A stretch of 64,000 nt of DNA. Source: Emmonsiellopsis sp. PD_33. Taxonomy: Eukaryota > Ascomycota > Eurotiomycetes > Onygenales > Ajellomycetaceae. Made by a program: the position numbers and the translations under genes. The stretch's first letter is position 1, and the number at the start of each line of letters is the position of its first letter. The DNA is taken from NCBI GenBank assembly GCA_032988165.1, contig JANTQF010000115.1:39144-103143 (forward strand). Reading direction: 5' to 3'. Shown in pieces: positions 24,770 to 35,300 of the stretch. The notes beneath the pieces are model-generated. The model saw nothing but the letters and a program-made list of their open reading frames with translations, was not told the origin of the DNA and made no database searches.

Positions 24770-26928
24770 CTTGGAGTATCGGAGCGCAGGTGGATATCCG
24801 ATACTGGTGTTTTGGAGGTAGGTCAGGGGGATGGGTGGTTCTCTGGGTAGGCAGGTGGGTGGCCCTTTAATGAGAGACCTTCTTGCTGGCACTGACGAAG
24901 ACAGAATTTCGGTGCATGAAATGCAACATCCCGCCCTTGATAGCTCCAACCATTCCCCAGGAAGCGGCTAGACAAACAACGGCTCGGAAAATCCGCGAGG
25001 TGTCAAGGGCCATAGTGGCCGTTGAACCATCCCACACTAGCACTGCCTCCTCACTGCTCCGAAAACCTTCTGGGATGGGCCTATCCCAGGAACTCAAGGA
25101 GACAGAAGTGAGGATATAGGATGTGATTGGGTCGGTTTAGGCCGGCCCCTCTTGCCGGCCTTGCAAGAGGGGCGGGGAATTATGTCTGTTCTTAATTCGT
25201 GCCCTGAAATAACCCACCTATTTCCAACGTCCCCTGATGATCGTCCCACGGATGATTACGGGCCGTTGTCATCATTGCCAGTGTCAACCCTGTCCGCAAA
25301 GACAACAACCCTGCATTGTGCTCTCGTCAACGGTTAGCTGATCCCGCTCTGGACGTTCGGTGCCCCCGCTGACCCGCTTGCCGTTTTTTTTTTAAAAAAG
25401 GCCAACCCGGCCACCCTGCTCGCCATGTAATCACTCAGCACTCTGAGTAAGACGCGCTACTGAGCCGCGGTGGGTCTTGATTTCGCAACGTCATGAACAT
25501 GACAAGAGACTAACCGCAGATCTTAGTGACCGGTATTTATTCAATTGCAGAAACTGCTCCGCAGGATAAATCAAAAAACGAACACGGGCCATTGGATTGA
25601 AGAGAAGGAAAGAATGCTTCATATGAGTGTGGGGGTAAGTAGCATTCTTCCGAGGCGAAAGGTGATGGCCCCAGCTGTGGCCCTCGAGGCTAGCGCGCCG
25701 GGAATTTCCCTGTCCCTGTTCAATGCTAAAATCTCATCCCTGTTGTGTTTGGCATGGATCCAGGATCGGGACCAGGTCGACATTCGGCCGGCATCCACTA
25801 GCAGCGGGTTCGGGCAATATATGGAGCTAGTCCTAATCTAGAGTTGAGCCCTAACTTCCAAGCCTATCCTTGATTCCGCAACCCGAGGCCGGTATTTAAA
25901 CTGTTATGATTCTCGTCAAACGGAAGGTCTTTCTGGTCCGCGTCCCGTTTTGCAGCCGGGATTTACAAACGGCCCAGAAACTATCGGAACTGATCTGTCA
26001 AGCTTTGGCAATGCCGGACTCTCGAGTCTCGAAACCCGCCACTCCAAACAAGCAGCTGGGAATCAGCCTGGGATGGCTGGCTAATCGATATCGCAATAAA
26101 ATTCGTTAGTGATTGACGACGGATTTAACAGAACGATTACATAGTGAAGGAAGAAGGACGATGGTTGGAGGGATACAGTTCCTTTCTCGCCACTACAGGA
26201 GACCAACTCCCGCTCTTGCGTTCAACCGGAACATTGTCAAAAGCATATCCATCCATCACACCCAAGAGATGAGGTTTCAACCATACCCTTGTTATCCAAG
26301 AGAAGATGAGCCGCTTCAGATAAAAAGAGAAAGGAGCAGCATACCCTGGGGTACTTGACGAAGTGACGAATAATGAAAGCAAGGAAATTACCTAGCAGGT
26401 AACGTTGGAATTGGCCGTGGCAGCCAGTTTCGTGCCGCCCCCTGAACACCGGTGGGTAGTGCCGACCAGCTGAAACCACTAGCAAGGAGCTGGATACTCT
26501 TCGCTGTTGAATGATTGAATACGATAGCATTGGGGGACACGCCATGCTGGCTCACAATACTTGATGAACATTATTATTATTTGTTTTTTTCGAATTTGTT
26601 CAGAATTAGGAGTATCATCTGCTGATGGAATCCATGTCGGTGGGCTTATTTTGGTGACCTCAAGGCCGTTGGATGGGATAATCCCCCCTGTGACCCTGTC
26701 CGTCCTTCCTTCAGTTCAGGGGAAATGCTCCGCTCTCTCAAGAGTCTCCCCCGACTGACTGTTTGAGGTTCCCAAGCAATGCCAACTCTGACGGTGAATA
26801 AAAGCTTTCCACTCCGCCTAGCTTGACTTCGCAACTTCTGGAAAATCTTTCTGTACCCAAGCTCACCACCTCAACGTGTCTTGGCTCTCAATCGTGTTGA
26901 ACCTTTTCCAAGGGCCTCATTGGGGACG
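24770..26928. other. Intergenic region between the divergent acyltransferase and rhodopsin-like genes
   Basis: About 2.16 kb with no supportable gene. It holds the promoters of two divergent genes, one strong inverted repeat (listed separately) and a T/A homopolymer stretch at 25385-25399. Short frames such as 25906-26109 lack recognisable similarity. Confidence 0.5.
25145..25173. repeat. Perfect 11-bp inverted repeat with 7-nt loop
   Basis: Arms GCCCCTCTTGC (25145-25155) and GCAAGAGGGGC (25163-25173) are exact reverse complements around a 7-nt loop. The site lies about 376 bp upstream of the acyltransferase start. It could be a palindromic factor site or a cruciform/hairpin, or a remnant of a small mobile element; nothing else in the sequence decides between these. 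Confidence 0.7.
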
Positions 26929-28310
26929 ATGTCGACCCAGGCAGAGATAGAGGCATTCCTCGAGATGCCAGCGATGAAGCCTCCTTCTGGCATAACGCCA
27001 AATTTTGAAAATCCGTCAAAAAACAATGAGTTAGGTATAGGGGTCCTGACGCTGTGCCTTGGGATTTCGACCATTTGCGTTTGTCTACGAATGTACGCGA
27101 AACTCTACCTCGTCAGGACATTCCAGGCTCAAGACGGTAAGGCTGACTGTGTTGACCTGCCATTGTTTATTATGGAGAATGTTTGTTAATTCCCGTCATT
27201 GGCAGTCCTGGTAATGCTCGGATACCTTGTGTTTATCCCACAGATGTATTTCTGTTACGCACTGGTTAATGAGCCGGGCTACTTTGTTCATCAGTATGAT
27301 CTCAAGATGCGGAGTATGATCCAGCCAACTTTTGTCCGTCTCCTCAATTTCCCAACCGTATATTGTATGGTAACTAACCTATATGCAGTACATCCTACTC
27401 ATTGGCAGCTTATATCAAGCTGTTCTTCCCCTCGTTAAAACTGCGATCCTAGTCGAATGGTGTCGCATCCTCAAGCCACCTGGAAATCGGTGGAGATCGC
27501 CCTTCTTTGTGGGGTGTGTGGCGATTATCGTGCTGCAAATCACGTTCGGGATTGCATGTGTAGTATTGCTCAACGTCCAGTGCACGCCACACGAATCGAT
27601 CTGGAAGGCATGGATGCCAGAGCGGAAGTGCTGGAACTTAATAGATCTTCAGTTGGCAAGTGGCAGCATTCAGCTTTTCAGCGATGTTGCCATGTTCTTG
27701 CTTCCACAGAAGACTATTTGGAATTTGCAACTTAGCTGGAAGAAGAAGCTGGGCGTGAGTATTGTGTTTGGGCTGGGTATATTGTAAGTTTTTCTTTTCT
27801 TTTCTTTAAACGCCTCGTTTCGAATATCTGGCTTATGTTTTGCCCCCTCACAGCGCATGCGTTTCTGCAGCTGTCCGCCTGTCCGTTACTGTCAATTTCG
27901 GCTACGATCCTGATCAAATGTATGCTCTCGGTCCACTTGTGTTCTGGGTGGATGCAGAAAGTACATGTGCCTTCTTCATCGTCTGCATACCTTGTCTACC
28001 GAAAATTTTCAAAGACAAGGGAGTTATTCGTAGAGTCAAGCAGGCCTTCGGTATGAAAGTTTCTCAGCCTGGTAACTACGGCTCGAGTGGGAAGCCCTCA
28101 AAATATGGTTATGGCAGCAAGCACAGCGTTGGAGATTCTTACCGGCAGCTATATGATGAGCACGGGGTTCCGCTCGAGGATATGCATTCGTCAGCGAGTA
28201 CGGAGCAGCTCAGACACCCAGCAAATGGCAAGATTATGAGAACGAGGCAGGTCACGGTCCAGGTGTCCTCGGACTCAGATGTCCGCCCTGCACACAGCAA
28301 CTACCGGTGA
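26929..28310 (+). CDS. Fungal rhodopsin-domain (Pth11-like) seven-helix membrane protein
   Basis: Integral plasma-membrane protein of the fungal rhodopsin-domain family, which contains Pth11-like putative receptors; ligand unknown. Exons are 26929-27136, 27206-27333, 27389-27783 and 27854-28310 (introns 69, 55 and 70 bp, all phases kept), 395 residues. Membrane segments seen: LGIGVLTLCLGISTICVC, LVMLGYLVFIPQMYF, the YILLIGSLYQAVLPLVK block, VGCVAIIVLQITFGIACV, a segment around FSDVAMFLLP, a KKLGVSIVFGLGIL then ACVSAAVRL block, and WVDAESTCAFFIVCIPCL. The family's conserved cytosolic and loop residues (VKTAILVEWCRIL, NLIDLQLASG) are present. The C-terminal ~110 residues are hydrophilic and Ser/Gly-rich. 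Intron 2 uses donor GTCCGT, a weaker site, but a good branch site (GTAACTAAC) precedes its acceptor. The gene sits between the acyltransferase and the PKS. Confidence 0.88.
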
Positions 28311-29376
28311 TGCCGTTCTCTCTAACCTGGAGGCTGTAAGAGCGGTCAATGGACCCCGGGTCAGGCATGAGGTGCGGGACCCTGGGGTTATACGTGGCGA
28401 TATGTACGAGAATCTCTTAGGAACATAATAGAAGGTTAAATTGAATGGGAGACAATAGCAAGCCCCATCGCTGGCTCCCGGATTGGCGTCGTGGTCCTTG
28501 TTTATACAGGTGGTTATTTTTAAGGTTCGCCAAGGGCGCGCCGAGGCGTTGGGATTTAGTGCTTGATAGGGTCCCCCTGCCACAATTCATTACGATGTGG
28601 CGTGTTCCATGCACTTTTCAACCAGGTCGGGGATTTGTTCCGTGGGCGAACCTTCTTGATCCATGGACCATGGTTGTTGAAACGGTTGCGCCCGTTCCCA
28701 GCCCAGCTGATAACGGCCACAGCATTCAACCCATATATAGAGTTCGGCCTCGTAACTACACCGATTTACCCCATATGTGGGGATACTAAGGGGTGGCGAG
28801 CGACATTCAATTGGAAAATAGGACGGTATTTTTACATCATGGATCTCGACTTCGGTGGAGCTGGCGCCTCTCCTCCGTTTCTCCGCACGGGAATACGTCG
28901 ACGGAGAAAGATATACTATATTCCATCCGCCAAGGGTGGAAACAAATGGAACCGTACCTCCTGTTTATACTCCATATTGATTAGTGCTGTTGTTATGAGG
29001 AGCCATGGAGTTGGTAAAATTCCATGAAACAGCCCGTTCACCATGCCCTTGTGCCTACATGGTACTCTGGGGGGATCGTCAACGGTCAACCCGATGGACG
29101 GGCAATATCATAATTGCATTGTTCAGTATGGGGTAAAAGTTGATGGCTACACATTGTCAGCTAGCCATTGTTAATAGTTTATCCATTGTCAATTACATAG
29201 CCATTGTTCTCACCAAGTGAATCCCCTCCTATTTAGACCCCCCCAGGCCTATACCCGGAGGTCTGCTTCTGGCGAGAACAACAACAGTATTGTGTTTAAC
29301 GTATATGACCTTTGAACGAAAATAACGACCACGAGACCCCAGAGTTACATCCATAGAATTGAGCAGCAGGACGACC
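28311..29376. other. PKS promoter and upstream spacer
   Basis: About 1.07 kb between the membrane-protein stop and the PKS start. No gene is supported. The proximal 260 bp carry a cluster of CATTGT motifs (listed separately) and a short C-rich patch near 29239-29246. Confidence 0.55.
29117..29208 (-). promoter_or_regulatory. Cluster of five CATTGT (ACAATG) motifs upstream of the PKS
   Basis: CATTGT occurs at 29117, 29152, 29166, 29184 and 29202, that is 169-260 bp before the PKS ATG. Two copies share the longer TAGCCATTGTT. ACAAT/AACAAT is the core recognised by HMG-box (MATA_HMG/SOX-type) proteins, so this may be a binding array for such a regulator. The motif cluster is directly visible; the factor is inference. 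Confidence 0.45.
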
Positions 29377-32300
29377 ATGACAATGCCGGCATCAAACGAT
29401 ATTGCGATTGTGGGATTTGCCTACAAACTCCCTGAGGACATCGTCGATGACCTCGCCTTCTGGGAAATTCTCCAGGGCGCGAGAAACCTCTCAAGCAAAT
29501 GGCCAGAGAACCGCAGTAAGTTATTCTCCAAGTTATCTTTGCCAACTTCCCTTTGGCTATGTACCTTCAGTGATCACTGACTAGAGATGTAGTGACACCG
29601 GATGCGCATCCGGACGCACGGAAGGGAACTGTGAGTGGTCCCGGAACTTTGGAGATCTGCCCTGCATGACATCCACGCCCTCCAATTTTGAGCATGCGTG
29701 CACATGTTTTTTTCTAACAAAGAGAAACCTTGGCTGACGATTATGAAACGGAGTAGACTGATAATTGCTGCGGCGGACACTTCATCCAGCAAGATTTGGC
29801 CAGCTTCGATGCGCCTTTTTTTGGCATCACGGCCAAAGAGGCTGCATACAGTGGGTAGCATTACTTGTTCCCCTTGCTGTCCTTTTTTGATGATGCTTTA
29901 TTTATTCTCCTTTTTCAAAGTTCCTGGAATTTCAACTGTGTTCTGAATTGATAGCAGCTGACTCTGGATACTGTAGTGGATCCTGTCCAACGAAGCACAC
30001 TCGAGGTTTCGTATCGGGCCTTTGAAAATGGTTAGTGAAGCCGGATATAAACTACTTGACCTTTGTTTATCTGCAGTGACGTTTGAACCGGATTTATGGT
30101 GATCCTAACAATCTCCTTCACCTAGCCGGAATTCTCTCCGAGTCGCTGAAAGGCTCGCGAACAGCGGTGCTGTCGGCAACCTGGACAGAGGACTTTATTC
30201 GAATGGCTTCAATGGACCCGGACAACTTTGACAGAACGGCCGCCACGGGATTGATGGCTAGCGTGATCCCAAACAGAGTCAGCTACTTCTTTGGCTTGCA
30301 GGGCCCGAGCATGCATGTTGATACTGCCTGTTCAAGTGCGCTGTCAGCGTTTGACTTGGCCTGTAAACTGCTCGCGAGCGGAGATGCCGATGCTGTGAGT
30401 CAATTCTCTGTCTGTGTATCAGACCCCTTTTCGGGAAATTTCTATCTTTTCTGCGTTCCTCCAGCGGGCAGCACTCAGCGTCCTTTCTGCGACCCCTTTC
30501 CAGACCATTCGCAATGAATCCGCAGCAACCATTCTCATGCTGTATGCAGTGGGTTGACTAACCCGACCTCTGCAAGGCCCTCGTCACATCCGCCAACCTG
30601 ATCCTCGAGCCGGGCATATACCAGATGCTTCGCAACTTGCAAATGATCTCTCCTGATAGCACGTCCAAATCCTTTGATAGCAAAGCAAATGGCTTTGCTC
30701 GGGGAGAAGGCGTGCTTAGCTTCGTGCTGAAGCCGGTATCAGCTGCGATTCAAGACGGCGATATGATCCGCGCTGTCGTCCGTGGGGTGGCATCCAATCA
30801 GGATGGCCGCACTCCTGCTCTAAGTCAACCCAACCCCATAGCCCAAGAGAAACTAATCAGATTCGTCTATAGCCAGGCGGGCTTAGGTATGGAACAAACC
30901 CGTTATGTAGAAGCTCATGGCACAGGTACTCCAGTCGGCGATCCGATCGAGATGAAGGCTATCGGGAAGGCGTTTCGGGACACAAGAAGTGCGGAAGAGC
31001 CGCTCTATGTGTAAGCTGCACTCCAGTCCTCGATAAGTTTAGATTTTATTGACTAAAATGTGCTCTAGCGGCTCCATCAAATCTAACATTGGCCATCTTG
31101 AAGGCGCCAGCGGGCTCGCCGGCGTTCTCAAGTCCATTCGTAAGTCTGGCTCTGGTGTGCTCCTCCCCTTGGTTCGATTGACTTCTGATTCATCCACAGT
31201 TATCTTGGAGAAGGGTGTTATACCACCCAACGCTCTATTCAATGAGCTCAACCCAACTATCGACGCCAAGTTTCTCCGGGTTGAAGTGCGTTCTTCCTGT
31301 TTCTCTCTCCATAACACCTTCACCTTTTGCTGTTATGCCCATGGCGCAAGCTGATGGTTTAATGCTTCCTTGTTTCTCAGGTCCCGAGCCAGTGCATTCC
31401 CTGGCCGTCTTTGGGAACTCGGCGTGTATCAATTAACTCGTTTGGTTTCGGTGGCTCCAACACACACGTCATTCTCGAAGATGCATTGCATTTCCTCGAG
31501 TATCGGGGACTGCGGGGCCATCACTGCACGTCTGCTGTTCCTGCAGCAGGGATGAAATTGTCTTCCTCCGATATGGTACTGACAAATGGATCTGGACGAT
31601 CAAACGGGACAGCTGTTGCTAGTCCCCTATCCAATGGCACGGCGCCTAGGAACGGGACTCTCGCTACTAACGGAACAGCGAAGCTGAACGGAACAGCTAA
31701 AACGAACGGAACAGCAAAGGCGAACGGAACAGCAGAGACAAATGGAACAGCGTATGAAACCGGGAGCCTGACTTCGAACAAAGAGATTGCTAGTCTCCCT
31801 CGTTATCATAGACTCCTTGCTTTCTCCGCTTTCGACGAGAGAGCCACCCAACGCACCCTGGAGGGGTACACTTCCTGGTACAAAGCTAACGATGTCTCCT
31901 CTGACCATGATAAGCTAGATGCCTTGGCCTATACGCTCTCCGAACGACGTGATCACATGCGCTGGCGCAGTTTCGCAATTGCCAGCGCCTTCGAAGGCGA
32001 AGAGCCTGGAGTCAAACAGACAGGCCTAAATCCATTCATTCCTAACAAGCCTACCCGCGTTGCATCGGAGCCTGGCCTTTGCTGGGTTTTTACCGGTCAG
32101 GGTGCTCAATATGTGGATATGGGTTGGGAGCTCATTGGGATGTATTCTGTGTTTGACAAGACGTTGGGAAAGGTGGATGAAGTGTACGCGGGGTTTGGTT
32201 GTGATTGGTCCATCTTTGGTGAGCGAGCGGAAAATGGTGTCCCTTTCTTCTCCCTTCCCTTGTTTCTCTCCCCCATCTCTATAGTTTAGAGGACAAGCTG

Positions 32301-35300
32301 GGGTCACTGACAACTGGTTCCCTGTCGCACTAGATGAACTTCGACAGGAACGGAACATCCACAAACCTGAATACAGTCAACCACTAGTAACTGCCATTCA
32401 AATAGCACTCGTGGAGTTGCTGCGAAGTTTTGGTATTACTCCAAAGGTTGTAATAGGGCATTCGTCCGGGGAGATTGCTGCTGCGTATGTAGACACTTTT
32501 ACCTCCCTTCCCACACAGTTTGAGAAAACTTGAACCCTGCCTTCATTCATCAAGCTTGTTGCTTCAACTTTGTCTGATATCGCCTTTCCCAAAACAGCTA
32601 CGCTGTCGGCGCCCTTTCCCTTACTTCTGCTTGCAAGGCTTCTTACTTCCGTGGCCGCGTCGCTGGCCAGCTGCGCACCGCCAGCGTTTCTTCACCGGGC
32701 GCTATGATCGCCATAAACCTTGCTCCCGATGAAGTCCCAAACTTCCTGCTGAAAACCCAGGCCCAGGGGACGGAAGGCGTCGGCATCGCTTGTATCAATA
32801 GCCCGCTCAATGTTACGCTATCTGGGCCCGAGCCAGGCATCGATGCTATCAAAGCGCACGCTGACCAAGAGGGGATATTTGCCCAGAAGTTGAAGACGGG
32901 AGTGGCTTATCATTCGCAGGCAATGAGATCGGTAGCAACCGAGTACCTATCGCTAATGGGGAGTCTCGAGCCCGCGGAAGCGCTGCCAATCCCCATGATC
33001 TCCACTGTGACCGGAAAACCAATCGAGCCTTCGGAGTTAGCTACTGGCCAGTACTGGACGGAGAACATGATTTCACCCGTTAAGTTCGCATCGGCTGTGA
33101 AGCTTGTTGCATCAAAGACCATGAATCTGGGCATAACGGATTGGGTCGAGGTTGGACCGCATCCGGCGTTGAGACGCTACATTCAGGACACGATGGGCAA
33201 GGAGAAGATACATTATTCCACCGGGCTCCAACGGAACCATTCGGCCACACAAAAGACGTTGGAGCTCGCCGGGACGCTGTTCTGCCGCGGTCATAGTGTT
33301 TCGCTCACGACCGTCAACAATCAACAAGCAAAACGGAATGATCCTTTCCTAATCAACTGCCCGCCGTACCCATTTGATGATTCGAACAAGTTCTGGGCCG
33401 AATCCCGCATTAGTAGGGACTACCGCCTCCGCACACCAACGAAAGGTGGCTTGCTGGGCCAGAGGGTGACGGACTGGAACCCCCTACAACCACGATGGAG
33501 AAGCTTCCTGAGCGTTGAAACACACCCTTGGATTGGACACCACGTTATCGCAGATGCCGTTCTCTATCCCGCAGCGGCGATGTTAATTTCCAGCTTTGAA
33601 GCTGTCCAGGAGATGGTCCCCACTGACAAAACAGTCGTTGGCCATTTGGTCGAAGAAGCTCAGTTCCTGAATCCTGTGATAGTGCCCGACAAATTCGATG
33701 ATAGGATCGAGATAATAGTTTCCTTACAGCCCGCCAAAAATCGCCTTCGAGGTAACGAAATGTCGTCGAACTGGTTTGACATCAATATGTTTACATACAC
33801 TGAAGAAGGCCAAAACTGGACCGAAGTATTCCGTGCCAGCGTACAGGCACAATATGCTTCTATCGCCGGGGATTTGGAAAGAAACAGGGTCGACGAAGTT
33901 ATCCGAGAGCAACACAGACAGGTCCTGGCGGCATGTGAACTTCCGGTTGACGCGCGGGTGATGTATAGCGACGCATTCAACCACGGCTTGCAGTACGGAA
34001 AGCTGTTTCAGCTTTGTGAGGATATCAAGTGGGACAAGACGGGAGCTCGGGCGGTTGCGACTATTCCTGCGCTCAGCAATGAGAAATATGGGACCGCGAG
34101 CCTCGTGCACCCGGCCATATTGGACACCATGTTCCACGCTTTGAGGGTGAGTGCCGGGCAGCAGAATGCCGCAAACGTCCCTTCGCGGCTTACTGATGCG
34201 TGGTTTGCTTCGGCTGGGTGGCAATCTCCAGACACGGGGAGTTTTCGCTGGATGGCTTCCTTCGAAGGGAAGAGGGATGGGGTGGCGCGAGGGGAGAAAG
34301 GAAGCGTATCTGCACTTGGGGATGATGGCAAGGTGTTGGCGAGAATAGGGAAACTGGTGACAGCTGCTATATCCAGGGAAGATTCTGGCTCCAGCGCCGA
34401 AAGCGAAGATGCGAATAAGAAGACCCTGCTGTACGGAATCGAATGGAAACCCCAGCTTAGCTTATTATCCGCACCACAACTGGCGGAGGTTTGCAAGGCG
34501 GATATCTTTGCTGACGACGAAGAAACGACGCTGGCCGATCACCGAAAGCGCACGGCGGTGCTCACAACCGCCGCAGTCCGCCATGTCAGAAATGTCCCAA
34601 AGGAGCAGTTCGCCAAACTTGATAGTACCCTTCGCCACCACATGGACTGGATGGAACACTTCGTGAATTCCCTGTCTCCCGAGGAACGCCAGGCTGCCGA
34701 AGCTCTCACAGAGGCTGAGTATAGTGCTCAACTGGACTCCTTTACCGCCGCTTTTCCAACCTGGGAGCTGTATGAACGGGTGGCACGGGCTTTTCCCGCC
34801 ATCATCGCGGGCGAGGTCGACGCGTTACAGATCATTTTCGAATCCGAACACGCCAAGGTATTTTACGCATCACTTTTTCAACCAATTTGCGGTGATGGAC
34901 GACTGGGGAGGTTCCTTGACCTCGCAGCCCATGAAAAACCCTCTCAACGCATACTCGAAGTGGGGGCTGGCACGGGTGGAGTGACCGGGCACATTATGAA
35001 CGCATTGAGGGAACGAGAGAAGCGCACCGGTACTACTGCCTTTGCCGAGTACATGTATACAGATATTACTCCCGTGTTCTTCGAGTCCGCCAGGGCGAGG
35101 TGGGAGTCAGAGGGCCTAGGGGATCGCCTGCTCTTCAAGGTCTTGGATATGGAACACCCCGTCTCAGGCCAGGGCTTCACCGAGAATGCATACGATATGG
35201 TAGTGGCAGGAAGTTGTGTGCATGCCACGAAACTGTTGAGCAAGACGCTGCAGAACCTACGGCGTCTTCTAAAGCCGGGGGGGAAACTTGTGTTGCTTGA

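Noticed and set aside
24770..24949. N-terminal extension of the acyltransferase by 60 codons
   Set aside because: The extension does not begin with ATG (alternative start only) and is unlike the family; MPKKQVIDL start preferred.
26113..26358. Short frames between the acyltransferase and receptor genes
   Set aside because: No homology signature, no conserved start context, overlapping on both strands.
30079..30125. Reading the PKS exon from the acceptor at 30078 rather than 30125
   Set aside because: That acceptor leads to stop codons in frame; using 30125 gives FENAGILSESLKGSRTAV and keeps phase.
31039..31323. Minus-strand frames opposite the PKS KS exons
   Set aside because: Cross PKS introns and exons without splice logic; shadows of the KS.
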